A stretch of 64,000 nucleotides of DNA from Lutibaculum sp963816555 (GTDB taxonomy: Bacteria; Pseudomonadota; Alphaproteobacteria; Rhizobiales; Tepidamorphaceae). Under the pieces are notes generated by a model, which made no database searches, was not told the DNA's origin, and saw only the letters and a list, made by a program, of their open reading frames with translations. The stretch spans positions 62,001-126,000 of the forward strand of contig CAWFLD010000007.1 in the NCBI GenBank assembly GCA_963816555.1. Reading direction: 5' to 3'. A program made the translations under genes and the position numbers. The stretch's first letter is position 1; each line of letters opens with the position of its first letter. Below are positions 52,222 to 61,421 of the stretch, piece by piece.

Positions 52222-54357
52222 TCAGCCGCCGAAGATGCGGTGCAGGAAGCCGCGGTCGATGTTGAAGAAGCCGCCATTGTCGTTGGCCGGCTGCGGCCGC
52301 ACCTGGCGCGAGGGGTCGTCGGCGGGCCGCGAGGTCGCCGGCTGCGGCTGGTCGCCGTTGTTCTGCAGCCAGGGCAGCGAGTTGTCGACCATGACCTCGG
52401 GCCGCTCGGCGTGCGGCGTGTAGGAGCCCGGCAGGTCGGTCACCGGCACGCCCTCGTGCGCCTTCGCCATCACGGTGTGCCACACCTCGGCCGGCAGCGA
52501 GCCGCCCGTGACGCGCCCGGTCGAGCTCGAATCGTCGTTGCCCATCCAGACGGCGCCGACCATGTGGGCGGTGAAGCCGACGAACCAGGCGTCGCGGAAG
52601 TCCTGGCTGGTGCCGGTCTTGCCGGCGGCCGGCCAGTCGCCGAAGGCGGCGTTGTGGCCGGTGCCGGAGGCGACCGTCTGGCGCATCATGTAGTTCATCT
52701 CGCCGAGCGCCTCCTGCGAGATCACCCGGCCGGGGCCCGAGCCCTGGCGCTCGTAGAGCACGTCGCCGTCGGTCGTGCGGATGCGGGTGATGACGTGCGG
52801 CACCACGCCCATGCCGCCATTGGCGAAGGGCGCGTAGGCCGAGACGAGGTCGAGCGGCGTGACCTCGGAGGTGCCCAGCGCGATCGACAGGTTCGGCTCG
52901 AGCTTGTCCTTGATGCCGAGCCGGCGCGCCGTCTCGATGACCTTGTCGGGCCCGACCTCGGAGGCGAGCTGGACCGCGACCGTGTTGATCGAATCCTTCA
53001 GCCCCTCGGTGAGGCTGACGGGACCGCGATACTTGTTGGCGTAGTTCGAGGGCGTCCAGTTGCCGTAGGAGATCGGCGCGTCGCGGCGCAGCGTGTCCGG
53101 CGTCAGCCCGGCCTCCATCGCGGCGAGATAGACGAACGGCTTGAACGCCGAGCCCGGCTGCCGCTTGGCGGCGACGGCGCGGTTGAACTGGCTCTTCACG
53201 TAGTCGCGGCCGCCGACCAGCGCCTTCACGGCGCCTTCCGGCGTCATCACCACGACCGCGCCCTGGTCGACCTTGCGCTTCTTGCCGTTCTCGTCGAGCG
53301 TCTTCTTGAGCGCCGCCTCGGCGGTCAGCTGCACGCCCGCGTCGATCGTCGTCTCGACGACGATGTCCTTGTTCACCTTGCCGATATAGGACGGCACGAG
53401 GTCCATGACCCAGTCGGCGACGTAGCCGCGGCTGTCGCCCTTCTTGGTCGCCCGCACCTCGGCGGGGTGGGCGAGCGCGTCCGAGGCCTTCTGCTCGGTG
53501 ATGAAGCCCTCCTCGACCATGGCGTTGAGCACGAGCTTCGAGCGCGCCTCGGCGAGGTCGGGGTTGTTCGTCGGCGCGAGCCGCGAGGGCGCCTTGAGCA
53601 GGCCGGCGATCGTCGCCGCCTCGGCCAGCGTCAGGTCGCGGGCCGACTTGTCGTAATAGGTGCGCGCCGCCGCCTCGATGCCGGTCGCGCCGGCGCCGAG
53701 ATAGACGCGGTTGAGGTACATCTCGAGGATCTGGTCCTTGGTGTACTTGTGCTCCAGCCACAGGGCGAGCAGCACCTCCTGGACCTTGCGCTCGATCGTC
53801 CGGTCGGGCTCGAGGAAGAGGTTCTTGGCGAGCTGCTGGGTCAGCGTCGAGCCGCCCTCGACGACGCCGCCGGCGCGCAGGTTGGTGATCATGGCGCGGG
53901 CGAGGCCCAGCACGTCGACGCCGAAATGGTCGTAGAAGCGGCGGTCCTCGATGGCGACCACCGCCTCGGGCACGTAGGGCGGCAGCTCGAACAGCCGCAC
54001 CGCCTCGCCGCCCGTCTCGCCGCGATTGCCGATCAGGCTGCCGTCGGCGGCGACGACCATGACGTTGGCCGGCCGCTTCGGCACGGAGAGCTCCTCCAGC
54101 GAGGGCATCTGCATGGCGTAGTAGCCGACGAGGCCGAGCACGCCGACGCCGCCCCAGAAGCACATGACGATGCCGAGGCGGACGACGTGGAAGAGGAAGC
54201 TGCGCTTGCGCCGCGGCCGACGACCGCCGCCATTGCCGCCGCCGCGCGGCGCCTTGGGCGGCTTGCGCCGGCCGCCACCGCCGCCGGAGCGTGATCTCCG
54301 CGGGCCGGAGCCCGAGATTCGGTCGTCGTCGGTAAGGCGCAGATCGCTGTTGTTCAT
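52222..54357 (-). CDS. Penicillin-binding protein 1A family (transglycosylase/transpeptidase)
   Basis: About 711 residues. A basic N-terminal tail (RRSRSGGGGGRRKPP, RRPRRKRS) precedes one membrane helix. The glycosyltransferase domain (GT51) follows: 'AVVAIEDRRFYDHFGVDVLGLARA', 'EGGSTLTQQLAKNLFLEPDRTIERKVQE', 'KDQILEMYLNRVYLG'. The transpeptidase domain has 'PGSAFKPF' (SxxK), 'SINTVAVQLA' (SxN) and 'AAGKTGTSQDFRDAWFVGF' (KTG). The start could also be 54408 (GGAGG about 12 bases upstream). It builds cell-wall peptidoglycan. Confidence 0.93.
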   Translation of the reverse strand: MNNSDLRLTDDDRISGSGPRRSRSGGGGGRRKPPKAPRGGGNGGGRRPRRKRSFLFHVVRLGIVMCFWGGVGVLGLVGYYAMQMPSLEELSVPKRPANVMVVAADGSLIGNRGETGGEAVRLFELPPYVPEAVVAIEDRRFYDHFGVDVLGLARAMITNLRAGGVVEGGSTLTQQLAKNLFLEPDRTIERKVQEVLLALWLEHKYTKDQILEMYLNRVYLGAGATGIEAAARTYYDKSARDLTLAEAATIAGLLKAPSRLAPTNNPDLAEARSKLVLNAMVEEGFITEQKASDALAHPAEVRATKKGDSRGYVADWVMDLVPSYIGKVNKDIVVETTIDAGVQLTAEAALKKTLDENGKKRKVDQGAVVVMTPEGAVKALVGGRDYVKSQFNRAVAAKRQPGSAFKPFVYLAAMEAGLTPDTLRRDAPISYGNWTPSNYANKYRGPVSLTEGLKDSINTVAVQLASEVGPDKVIETARRLGIKDKLEPNLSIALGTSEVTPLDLVSAYAPFANGGMGVVPHVITRIRTTDGDVLYERQGSGPGRVISQEALGEMNYMMRQTVASGTGHNAAFGDWPAAGKTGTSQDFRDAWFVGFTAHMVGAVWMGNDDSSSTGRVTGGSLPAEVWHTVMAKAHEGVPVTDLPGSYTPHAERPEVMVDNSLPWLQNNGDQPQPATSRPADDPSRQVRPQPANDNGGFFNIDRGFLHRIFGG

Positions 54358-54760
54358 CCGGGTTCCGGCGGCTCGCGCTCGTCTCGCGCGCTTTCGTTTT
54401 TCGACCATCGACCGATCGCGCCTCCGGGACGACGCTATACCTCGAATCCCGTCAGCGGCGCTGGCGGCCCACGTCTTCCACCCGAAGGTGCCACCTCGAG
54501 TGGTCCGAAAATTGGGCGCGAACCGCCGGTCCCCGCGAAGACGCAACCTAAATGCGGCCCCTTAAGGGCGGGTTAAGGTTGAGAAAACGACGACAATTCC
54601 TGCAGAATCCTCTGTTGCCGACGCGCCACAAGGCGCGGGCGCCGCCGCGGCCGGGCGACCGGCATCTCCAACGGTTTCGTGAACCGGGGCCGCTGGTGCA
54701 TCTTCACCGTGCATGGCAGAATCTTGGGCATCTGTCCGATCCGGGAGGAGGCGGAAGCCG
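54358..54760. other. Intergenic region between PBP1A and the MBL-fold gene
   Basis: About 400 bases carrying the divergent promoters of PBP1A (minus) and the metallo-beta-lactamase-fold gene (plus). A 10-base palindrome CCCTTAAGGG lies at 54559-54568 in an AT-richer stretch, next to GTTAAGG. I see no RNA gene or T-tailed hairpin. GGAGGAGGCGGAAG just before 54761 is the ribosome site of the MBL gene. Confidence 0.5.
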
Positions 54761-55576
54761 ATGAAGCGCCGTGCGAGCCTGTTCGGGGGCCTGCTCCTCC
54801 TCGCCGCGATGGCCGTCCCGGCCGCGGCCCAGTCGCAGTATCGCCCGGAGAAGTGCCCGAGGCTCGTGGCCGGCCCGGCCGTGCCCTATCTCGAGCAGGT
54901 GTCGATGCGCGTCGCGCAGGCCGAGGACATCGTCGGCCTGAGCTTCCTCGGCCATGCGAGCTTCTGGATCGAGAGCCCGGCCGGCGTGGCGATCGTCACC
55001 GACTACAGCGACTGGGTGAGGCTGCCGCGCACGCCGACCATCGCGACGATGAACATCGCCCATTCCTCCCACAACACCTCGCATCCCGACCCGGCGATCG
55101 AGTACCTGCTGCCCGGCTGGGGCGACGAGAGCGGCCCGGCGCACTACGACCTGACGGTCGACGACGTCTGGGTGCGCAACGTCACGACCAACCTGCGCGG
55201 CTGGGGCGAGACCGAGCGCGACCGCAACTCGATCTTCGTCTTCGAGGTGGCGCGGCTCTGCATCGCCCATCTCGGCCACCTGCACCACGTGCCGACGCAG
55301 GCCCATCTCGACGCGCTCGGCCGCATCGACATCGTGCTCGCGCCGGTCGACGGCTCCTACACGCTCGACCAGGACGGCCTGTTCGAGACGCTGGCGAAGA
55401 TCGGCGCCCCGGTCGTCGTCCCCATGCACTATTTCGGCCCCGCGACCCTGCAGCGCTTCGTCGCCCGGGCGCGGCAGGAAGGCTACGAGATCGACATGCG
55501 CGGCTCGCCGTCGATCTCCGTCTCCTTCGGCACCCTGCCCCGGCGACGCACCGTGATCGTTCTGCCGGGGTCTTGA
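54761..55576 (+). CDS. Metallo-beta-lactamase fold hydrolase, secreted
   Basis: About 271 residues. Signal peptide 'ASLFGGLLLLAAMAVPAAAQSQ'. The MBL/UlaG-like metal site reads 'LGHASFWIESPAGVAIVTDYSDW' and 'NIAHSSHNTSHPD' (in place of the HxHxDH loop), 'LCIAHLGHLHHVP' and 'VVPMHYFGPATLQRFVARARQ'. It resembles the lactonase-like group. The substrate is unknown. The ATG at 54761 lies just before the signal peptide; the longer frame from 54713 is not needed. Confidence 0.8.
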   Translation: MKRRASLFGGLLLLAAMAVPAAAQSQYRPEKCPRLVAGPAVPYLEQVSMRVAQAEDIVGLSFLGHASFWIESPAGVAIVTDYSDWVRLPRTPTIATMNIAHSSHNTSHPDPAIEYLLPGWGDESGPAHYDLTVDDVWVRNVTTNLRGWGETERDRNSIFVFEVARLCIAHLGHLHHVPTQAHLDALGRIDIVLAPVDGSYTLDQDGLFETLAKIGAPVVVPMHYFGPATLQRFVARARQEGYEIDMRGSPSISVSFGTLPRRRTVIVLPGS

Positions 55577-55610
55577 CGTATCAAGCCCCGGAAGCGACGC
55601 AGAAGGGGCC

Positions 55611-56501
55611 ATGTCCGCCGTGAATCCCGAACCTATCGACGCCGCGATCGTCGGTGCCGGCCCGTCCGGCGCCTCGTGCGCCATCTGGCTCGCCCGGCTG
55701 GGCTTCCGGCCGGTCGTGATCGAGGCGACGCACAGCCCCGGCGGCGCCACCGCCAGGAGCCCCTACCGCAACGAGTGGCTCGCCACCTCGCCCTCGGCGA
55801 CGGGCGAGGAGCTCGCGCGCCAGATCGGCACGAGCCTCGAGCGGGCCGGCGTCGACGTGCGCTTCGGCACGCGGGTGGGGCGGATCGCGAAGAGCGGCGG
55901 CGTCTTCGCGGTCGAGACGCCGGAGGGCGGGGCGCCGATCCTCGCCCGGCACGTCGTGCTGGCGGCCGGCTGCGTCGCCGAGGCGGGCGGCCTGCCGGAC
56001 GACCCGCGCATCCTCGTCGGGCCGGGCGCGCACGTCTTCCACCACGACTTCGCCGGCCTCGACGTGGCCGTCCTCGGCGGCGGCGACAACGGCTTCGAGA
56101 ACGCCGCCTTCGTGCGCGGCAAGGGGGCCCGCACCGTCCACGTCTACGCCCGGACGGTGCGCGCGCGGCCCGATTTCGTGGCCGCCGTCCCGCCGGAGGA
56201 CGTGCGGCAGGGGCCCTACGAGGTCGGCGGCGACGGCGACGGCCTCGCCGTGAACGGCCGGCGCTACGACCGCCTGCTGGTGATGTACGGCTTCCGGCCG
56301 GATCTCTCCCTCGTCGACCTGCCGCTCGCGCTGCAGGCGCGGGGCGTGCCGGCGACGAACCCGCTGACGGCCGAGACGAGCGTGCCGGGCCTCTACGCGG
56401 TCGGCGAGCTGAGCGGCCGCAGCCACCCCTGCGTCGCCACGGCGCTCGGCGACGGCGTGGTCGCCGCCAAGGCGATCGAGGCCGCGCTGCGACCCGGCTG
56501 A
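55611..56501 (+). CDS. FAD-dependent pyridine nucleotide-disulphide oxidoreductase-like protein
   Basis: A 296-residue protein of the thioredoxin reductase fold: 'AAIVGAGPSGASCAIWLARLGFRPVVIEA' (FAD), 'GLDVAVLGGGDNGFENAAFVRGKGARTVHVYAR' (NADPH), and 'SVPGLYAVGELSGRSHPCVATALGDGVVAAKAIEAAL' (C-terminal FAD). The redox-active C-x-x-C between the two domains is absent, so it is not a thioredoxin reductase; it may be a ferredoxin/flavodoxin-type or other NADPH oxidoreductase. Not far from the MBL gene (34 bases); a shared operon is likely. Confidence 0.8.
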   Translation: MSAVNPEPIDAAIVGAGPSGASCAIWLARLGFRPVVIEATHSPGGATARSPYRNEWLATSPSATGEELARQIGTSLERAGVDVRFGTRVGRIAKSGGVFAVETPEGGAPILARHVVLAAGCVAEAGGLPDDPRILVGPGAHVFHHDFAGLDVAVLGGGDNGFENAAFVRGKGARTVHVYARTVRARPDFVAAVPPEDVRQGPYEVGGDGDGLAVNGRRYDRLLVMYGFRPDLSLVDLPLALQARGVPATNPLTAETSVPGLYAVGELSGRSHPCVATALGDGVVAAKAIEAALRPG

Positions 56502-56529
56502 CGCTTCCGCGGGGCGCCTATAGCGCGGT

Positions 56530-56552
56530 CCGATCTGATTCAGTCAGATCGG
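56530..56552. repeat. Palindromic element downstream of the FAD gene
   Basis: Perfect 9-bp inverted repeat CCGATCTGA / TCAGATCGG with a TTCAG loop, between two convergent genes. It lacks a T-run. The sequence type (TCTGATTCAGTCAGA) looks like short palindromic repeats that I recall dispersed in Hyphomicrobiales genomes. Confidence 0.5.
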
Positions 56553-56584
56553 CGCTCCAATGTCCGGCAGGACAAGGCCATGCC

Positions 56585-56968
56585 CTAGCGCCAGCGAAAG
56601 GCGAAGTGGCGGCTGCCGACGAAGTTGATGGCGAAGGCGACCAGCGAGCCGGCCAGGAAGGCGCCGACCGTGCCGACATCCGGCACCTGGTGCAGCACGA
56701 ACCAGAACGTGGCGAAGTTCGCGGCGACGCCGAAGCCGTTGGCCGTCAGCGTGCGCAGATATTCCCGGAAGCGGTGCGGGTCGCGCGTCTTGAAGGTGAA
56801 GCGGCGGTTGAGGACCCACGTCACGGTCACCGCCGCCAGGATCGCCGGGATGCGGCCCAGGACGAGGGGCACGCCGAGGAGGTGGAGCCCCCACAGCACG
56901 CCCACGTCGGCGACGAAGCCGAAGGCGCCCGCCACGCTGAAACTCAAGAACTGCGGTCCGACCGACAT
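56585..56968 (-). CDS. GtrA family membrane protein
   Basis: A 127-residue protein with four membrane helices: 'FLSFSVAGAFGFVADVGVLWGLHLLGVPLVLG', 'IPAILAAVTVTWVLNRRFTF', 'YLRTLTANGFGVAANFATFWFVL', 'VGAFLAGSLVAFAINFVGSRHFAFRWR'. GtrA proteins move or flip isoprenoid-linked sugars. No sugar-transferase partner is adjacent. Confidence 0.9.
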   Translation of the reverse strand: MSVGPQFLSFSVAGAFGFVADVGVLWGLHLLGVPLVLGRIPAILAAVTVTWVLNRRFTFKTRDPHRFREYLRTLTANGFGVAANFATFWFVLHQVPDVGTVGAFLAGSLVAFAINFVGSRHFAFRWR

Positions 56969-57159
56969 TCTTTGCCTTTTCCGATTGGGAGCGGACCATA
57001 AACGAAGTTTTCACGCTGTCAGCACCCGAGAAGCCCCGAATGGCAGCGACACGCGGTCGCCGTCGCCGGCGGCCGCGTCGAACCGGCGCTTGGAGCGGCC
57101 GCCGCCGCGTGCTACCGGGCGGGCCTGTCCGGGCCTCGGCCCGCATCGGGAGCAAGCGC

Positions 57160-58077
57160 GTGAACCCTTCTGGTGGATCGACCGCCGCCGCCGCGCGGTC
57201 GCGGGCGGAGATGGGCATGATCACCATGGCGGCGGCGATGCTGATCGTGCCCGCCATGGACGCCATCGCGAAATTCCTCGCGCGCGACATGCCGCCGATC
57301 GAGATCGCGTTCCTGCGCTTCGTGCTGCAGACGGCGGTGCTGCTGCCGCTGTCGCTCGTCGTCGGCGGCCGGCTGCGCACGAGCCAGTGGCGGCTGCACG
57401 CGGCGCGCGGCATCCTGATGGGCGGCGCGATGATCTTCTTCTTCTCGGCGCTCAAGTACCTGCCCCTGGCGAACGCGATCGCGATCTTCTTCGTCGAGCC
57501 GCTGATCCTGACGCTCCTGTCCTTCGTGGCGCTGGGCGAGAGGTTCGGGCCGCGCCGGCTGGTCGCGGTGCTCGTCGGGCTCCTCGGCGCCATGGTCGTG
57601 ATCCGGCCGAACTGGGCGGAGTTCGGGCCGGCCTCGCTCCTGCCCCTCGGCGCCGCCACCCTCTTCGCCGCCTATCTCGCCCTGACGCGGCGGTCCGGCG
57701 CCAACGAGGACGCCATCGCGCTGCAGCTCTGGGCGGGCCTCTTCGGCGCGATCTTTCTCGGCCTGCTGCTGGCCGGAGGCTCGCTCGCCGGCGTCGAGCC
57801 GCTCACCCTCGAGTGGCCGGCGCCGCACGAATGGGCCTGGCTCGTGGCCCTCGGCGCGATCTCGGCGCTCGGCCACGTGATGATCGCCTTCGCCTTCACC
57901 CAGGCGCCGGCGAGCCAGCTCGCGCCGTTCCAGTATCTCGAGATCATCAGCGCGACGCTGCTCGGCTACGTCGTATTCCAGGACTTTCCCGACGCGCTGA
58001 GCTGGCTCGGCACCGCGATCATCGTCTGCGCCGGGCTCTACGTCTTCGTCCGCGAGCGCAAGGCCGCGGCCGCGTGA
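57160..58077 (+). CDS. DMT family transporter with two EamA repeats
   Basis: About 305 residues starting at GTG 57160 behind GGGAG. Two EamA halves with ten hydrophobic helices: 'MLIVPAMDAIAKFLARDMPPIEIAFLRFVLQT', 'GAMIFFFSALKYLPLANAIAIFFVEPLILTLLSFVALGERFGPRRLVAVLVGLLGAMVVIRP' (first repeat end) and 'LGHVMIAFAFTQAPASQLAPFQYLEIISATLLGYVVFQDFPDALSWLGTAIIVCAGLYVF'. Export of a metabolite is likely; the substrate is unknown. Confidence 0.88.
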   Translation: MNPSGGSTAAAARSRAEMGMITMAAAMLIVPAMDAIAKFLARDMPPIEIAFLRFVLQTAVLLPLSLVVGGRLRTSQWRLHAARGILMGGAMIFFFSALKYLPLANAIAIFFVEPLILTLLSFVALGERFGPRRLVAVLVGLLGAMVVIRPNWAEFGPASLLPLGAATLFAAYLALTRRSGANEDAIALQLWAGLFGAIFLGLLLAGGSLAGVEPLTLEWPAPHEWAWLVALGAISALGHVMIAFAFTQAPASQLAPFQYLEIISATLLGYVVFQDFPDALSWLGTAIIVCAGLYVFVRERKAAAA

Positions 58078-58081
58078 CCCG

Positions 58082-58519
58082 CTAGCCGCGGTAGGCGACG
58101 AGGACCGCGCCGGCGGCGATCAGGCCGATGCCGAGCCAGTTCGGCATGGACAGCTTCTCGCCGAGGAAGACGACGCCGAAGACCGCCACCAGCACGACGC
58201 TGAGCTTGTCGATGGGCTGCACCCGCGCCGCGTCGCCGAGCTTCAGCGCCCGGAAGTAGCAGACCCACGAGGCGCCGGTCGCGAGGCCCGACAGGGTGAG
58301 GAAGACCGCCGAGCGCGGCGAGATCGTGGCCAGGCTCTGCCACTCCCCCGTCGCGGTGAGGATCAGCGCCAGCGCCGCGATGATCACGATCGTGCGGATG
58401 AAGGTCGCGAAGTCGGAGGCGACGTTCTCCACGCCGACCTTGGCGAAGATCGCCGTCAGCGCCGCGAAGCCGGCGGAGAGGAGCGCCCAGACCTGCCAGG
58501 ACAGAAGAAGTGATTTCAT
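58082..58519 (-). CDS. Half-size EamA family transporter
   Basis: A 145-residue protein with a single EamA repeat and about five hydrophobic helices ('VWALLSAGFAALTAIFAKVGVENVASDFATFIRTIVIIAALALIL' and 'SVVLVAVFGVVFLGEKLSMPNWLGIGLIAAGAVLVAYRG'), the size of the ancestral half-transporter that dimerises. It ends 5 bases from the convergent full-size transporter. Confidence 0.85.
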   Translation of the reverse strand: MKSLLLSWQVWALLSAGFAALTAIFAKVGVENVASDFATFIRTIVIIAALALILTATGEWQSLATISPRSAVFLTLSGLATGASWVCYFRALKLGDAARVQPIDKLSVVLVAVFGVVFLGEKLSMPNWLGIGLIAAGAVLVAYRG

Positions 58520-58788
58520 GCCGTCTCCCCGCGTTCGGGCCCCCGTGTTGCGGAAGAGCGGCGCCCTCCCCGGCCTCGGCCCAAGCTAAGCATCCGGCGG
58601 CCGCGAAGACAAAGCCGCCGCCGCAGCCCGCCTCCGCCGGCCGGGCGCGTCGATGTTCGGTCATTCACGAATAAATGACGAGCCGCCCCTGTCTGGCGGA
58701 AGCTGCCGCTCTAGCTCCCGGTGGCAAGCCAGAGGCCGGCGCCCCGGCCGCGCCTCGGCCATGGATCAATGGCGAAGGAGGGCGCGCT

Positions 58789-59247
58789 TTGGTCAATTTC
58801 ACCCTGAACGGCAAGGACACGACCTTCGACGGCGATCCCGACACGCCGCTCCTGTGGGTCATCCGCGACGCCGAGAAGCTCACCGGAACCAAGTATGGCT
58901 GCGGCATCGCCCAGTGCGGCGCCTGCACCGTGCACGTCAACGGGATGACGCAGCGCTCCTGCGTGACCCCCGTCTCGACGGTGGACGGCTTCGCCGTGAC
59001 GACGGTCGAGGGCCTCGACGGCCCCGAGGCGAAGGCGGTGCAGGAGGCGTGGACGGCCATCGACGTGCCGCAGTGCGGCTACTGCCAGTCCGGCCAGATC
59101 ATGACCGCGGTGTCGCTGCTGCAGATGAAGCCGAAGCCGACGGACGCCGACATCGACGGCGCGATGGCCGGCAACATCTGTCGCTGCGCCACCTATCAGC
59201 GCATCCGCCAGGCGATCCACGACGCCGCCGACACGCTGGAGGGCTGA
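58789..59247 (+). CDS. iorA: Isoquinoline 1-oxidoreductase alpha-type (2Fe-2S) subunit
   Basis: A 152-residue electron-transfer subunit of a molybdenum hydroxylase. Plant-type [2Fe-2S] cluster Cys38, Cys43, Cys46 and Cys58 ('GCGIAQCGACTVHVNG'), second cluster 'QCGYCQSGQ' (Cys96, Cys99) and 'CRC' (Cys131, Cys133). It starts at TTG 58789 behind GGAGG with spacing 8, as expected for the family length; the upstream in-frame ATG at 58675 would add an untypical tail. It hands electrons from IorB to a cytochrome. Confidence 0.9.
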   Translation: MVNFTLNGKDTTFDGDPDTPLLWVIRDAEKLTGTKYGCGIAQCGACTVHVNGMTQRSCVTPVSTVDGFAVTTVEGLDGPEAKAVQEAWTAIDVPQCGYCQSGQIMTAVSLLQMKPKPTDADIDGAMAGNICRCATYQRIRQAIHDAADTLEG

Positions 59248-59249
59248 GC

Positions 59250-61409
59250 ATGACGATCCACAACATGCGCGCGAGCCGCCGCGCCTTTCTCGCCGGCTCC
59301 GGCCTCGTCATCGGCGTGGCGCTGGCGCCGCGGGCCTTCGCCGCGAAGGGGCTCGTGCAGGGCGATCCGGCCGACGTGCAGACGCCGCACAAGGACCTCA
59401 ACGCCTTCGTGCGGGTGTCGCCCGACGGCTCGGTCACGGTGCTGTCGAAGCATCTCGAGATGGGCCAGGGCCCCTATACCGGCCTGACGACGCTCGTCGC
59501 CGAGGAGATGGACGCCGACTGGGACCAGATGCGCGTCGCGGCCGCGCCGGCCAACGACGAGCTCTACAAGAACCTCGCCTTCGGCCTGCAGGGCACGGGC
59601 GGCTCGACCTCGATCGCCAACTCCTACGAGCAGATGCGCAAGGCCGGCGCCACCGCCCGCGCCATGCTGGTCGCCGCGGCGGCCGAGGAATGGGGCGTGC
59701 CGGAGGGCGAGATCACGGTCGAAAAGGGCCGCATCCGCCACGCCGCCTCCGGCAAGGAGGACGGCTTCGGCGCCTTCGCCGACAAGGCGGCGACGATGGA
59801 GCCGCCGGCGGACGTGAAGCTCAAGGACCCGAAGGACTTCCGCCTGATCGGCACCGACGTGCACCGGCTCGACACGCCGGAGAAGACGAACGGCAAGGCC
59901 GTCTTCACGCTCGACGTCCTCGTCGACGGCATGCTGGTCGCCATGGTGCAGCATCCCGACCGCTTCGGCGCCACCGTGAAGTCGTTCGACGACACGGAGA
60001 CCCGCAAGGTCGACGGCGTCGTCGACGTGCAGCAGGTGCCGCAGGGCGTGGCCGTCTACGCGGAGAACACCTTCGCGGCCCTCAAGGGCCGGGCGGCGCT
60101 GAAGGTCGAATGGGATCTCTCCAAGGCCGAGACCCGCTCGAGCGCCGAGATCGTCTCCGACTACCGCAAGCTGTTCGACACGGACGGTCTGAAGGCGACG
60201 GACACGGGCGACGTCGAGGGCGCGATGGCCGGCGACGGCGTCACCATGCACGAGGCGGAATACGTCTTCCCCTACCTCGCGCACGCGCCGATGGAGCCGC
60301 TCGACGCGGTGCTCGTGCGCAACGAGCAGGGCGGCATCGACTGCTACAACGGCTCGCAGTTCCCGGGCCAGGACAAGCAGGCGATCGCCGAGGTGTGCGG
60401 CGTCGACGCGGCGAATGTCAGCGTCAACGTGCAGCTCGCCGGCGGCTCGTTCGGCCGCCGCGCCCAGTTCGGCTCGCCCTACATGCGCGAGGCCGCGGCG
60501 GTCTTCAAGGCGTCCGGCATGGAGCGGCCGGTCAAGCACATGTGGACCCGCGAGGACGACATTCGCGGCGGCTTCTACCGGCCGATCTACGTGCATCGCC
60601 TGAAGGGCGCGATCGGGCCCGACGGCGAGATCCTCGCCTGGGACCAGCTGATCGCCGGGCAGTCGATCATGAAGAAGACCGAGCTCGACGAGACGAGCGT
60701 CGAGGGCGCCTCCGACCTGCCCTACGCGATCCCGAACCTGCGCGTCTTCGGCTACAACACCGACGTCGGCGTGCCGGTGCTGTGGTGGCGCTCGGTCGGC
60801 CACACCCATACGGGCTTCACCGTCGAGACCTTCCTCGACGAGCTGCTCGAGAAGGCGGGCAAGGACCCGGTCGACGGCCGCCTCGCCCTCCTCAAGGACC
60901 ATCCCCGCGAGACGGGCGTCCTGAAGAAGGTCGCGGAACTTGCCGACGATGCCGGCCCGGTGCCCGAGGGCCGCAAGCGCGGCGTCGCCGTGCACAAGAG
61001 CTTCAACACCTATGTCGCCGAGATCGCCGAGGTCTCCGTCGGCGAGGGCGGCACGCCGCGCGTCCACAAGGTGTGGTGCGCGGTCGATTGCGGCGTCCCG
61101 GTCAACCCGAACCTGATCCGCGCGCAGATGGAGGGCGGCATCGGCTTCGGCCTCGGCGCGATCCTGTTCGACGAGATCACGCTCGGCGAGGGCGGCAGGG
61201 TGATGCAGTCGAACTTCAACGACTACCGCTCGCTGCGCATCAACGAGATGCCGCATGTCGAGGTCGCGATCATCCCGTCGACCGAGCCGCCGACCGGCGT
61301 CGGCGAGCCCGGCACGCCGCCGATCGGCCCGGCCGTCGCCAATGCCTGGCGCCGGCTCACCGGCAGCCCGGTGCGCCGGCTGCCGATCGTCAGCAAAGCG
61401 ACGTCGTAG
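59250..61409 (+). CDS. iorB: Isoquinoline 1-oxidoreductase beta-type molybdopterin subunit
   Basis: A 719-residue aldehyde-oxidase/xanthine-dehydrogenase-type molybdenum subunit with a Tat signal ('ASRRAFLAGSGLVIGVALAPRAFA', twin Arg), so exported folded. Molybdopterin-binding segments: 'KHLEMGQGPYTGLTTLVAEEM', 'GLQGTGGSTSIAN', 'AYVFPYLAHAPMEPLDAV' region ('APMEPL') and 'QLAGGSFGRRAQFGS'. Catalytic Glu686 in 'GVGEPGTPPIGPAVANAW'. ATG at 59250, two bases past the iorA stop. Oxidises an N-heterocycle or aldehyde outside the membrane. Confidence 0.9.
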   Translation: MTIHNMRASRRAFLAGSGLVIGVALAPRAFAAKGLVQGDPADVQTPHKDLNAFVRVSPDGSVTVLSKHLEMGQGPYTGLTTLVAEEMDADWDQMRVAAAPANDELYKNLAFGLQGTGGSTSIANSYEQMRKAGATARAMLVAAAAEEWGVPEGEITVEKGRIRHAASGKEDGFGAFADKAATMEPPADVKLKDPKDFRLIGTDVHRLDTPEKTNGKAVFTLDVLVDGMLVAMVQHPDRFGATVKSFDDTETRKVDGVVDVQQVPQGVAVYAENTFAALKGRAALKVEWDLSKAETRSSAEIVSDYRKLFDTDGLKATDTGDVEGAMAGDGVTMHEAEYVFPYLAHAPMEPLDAVLVRNEQGGIDCYNGSQFPGQDKQAIAEVCGVDAANVSVNVQLAGGSFGRRAQFGSPYMREAAAVFKASGMERPVKHMWTREDDIRGGFYRPIYVHRLKGAIGPDGEILAWDQLIAGQSIMKKTELDETSVEGASDLPYAIPNLRVFGYNTDVGVPVLWWRSVGHTHTGFTVETFLDELLEKAGKDPVDGRLALLKDHPRETGVLKKVAELADDAGPVPEGRKRGVAVHKSFNTYVAEIAEVSVGEGGTPRVHKVWCAVDCGVPVNPNLIRAQMEGGIGFGLGAILFDEITLGEGGRVMQSNFNDYRSLRINEMPHVEVAIIPSTEPPTGVGEPGTPPIGPAVANAWRRLTGSPVRRLPIVSKATS

Positions 61410-61421
61410 GGGGACGAAACC

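Noticed and set aside
52111..54294. A 727-codon plus-strand frame opposite PBP1A
   Set aside because: It is the antisense shadow of the PBP1A gene, with a low-complexity Arg/Gly/His composition.
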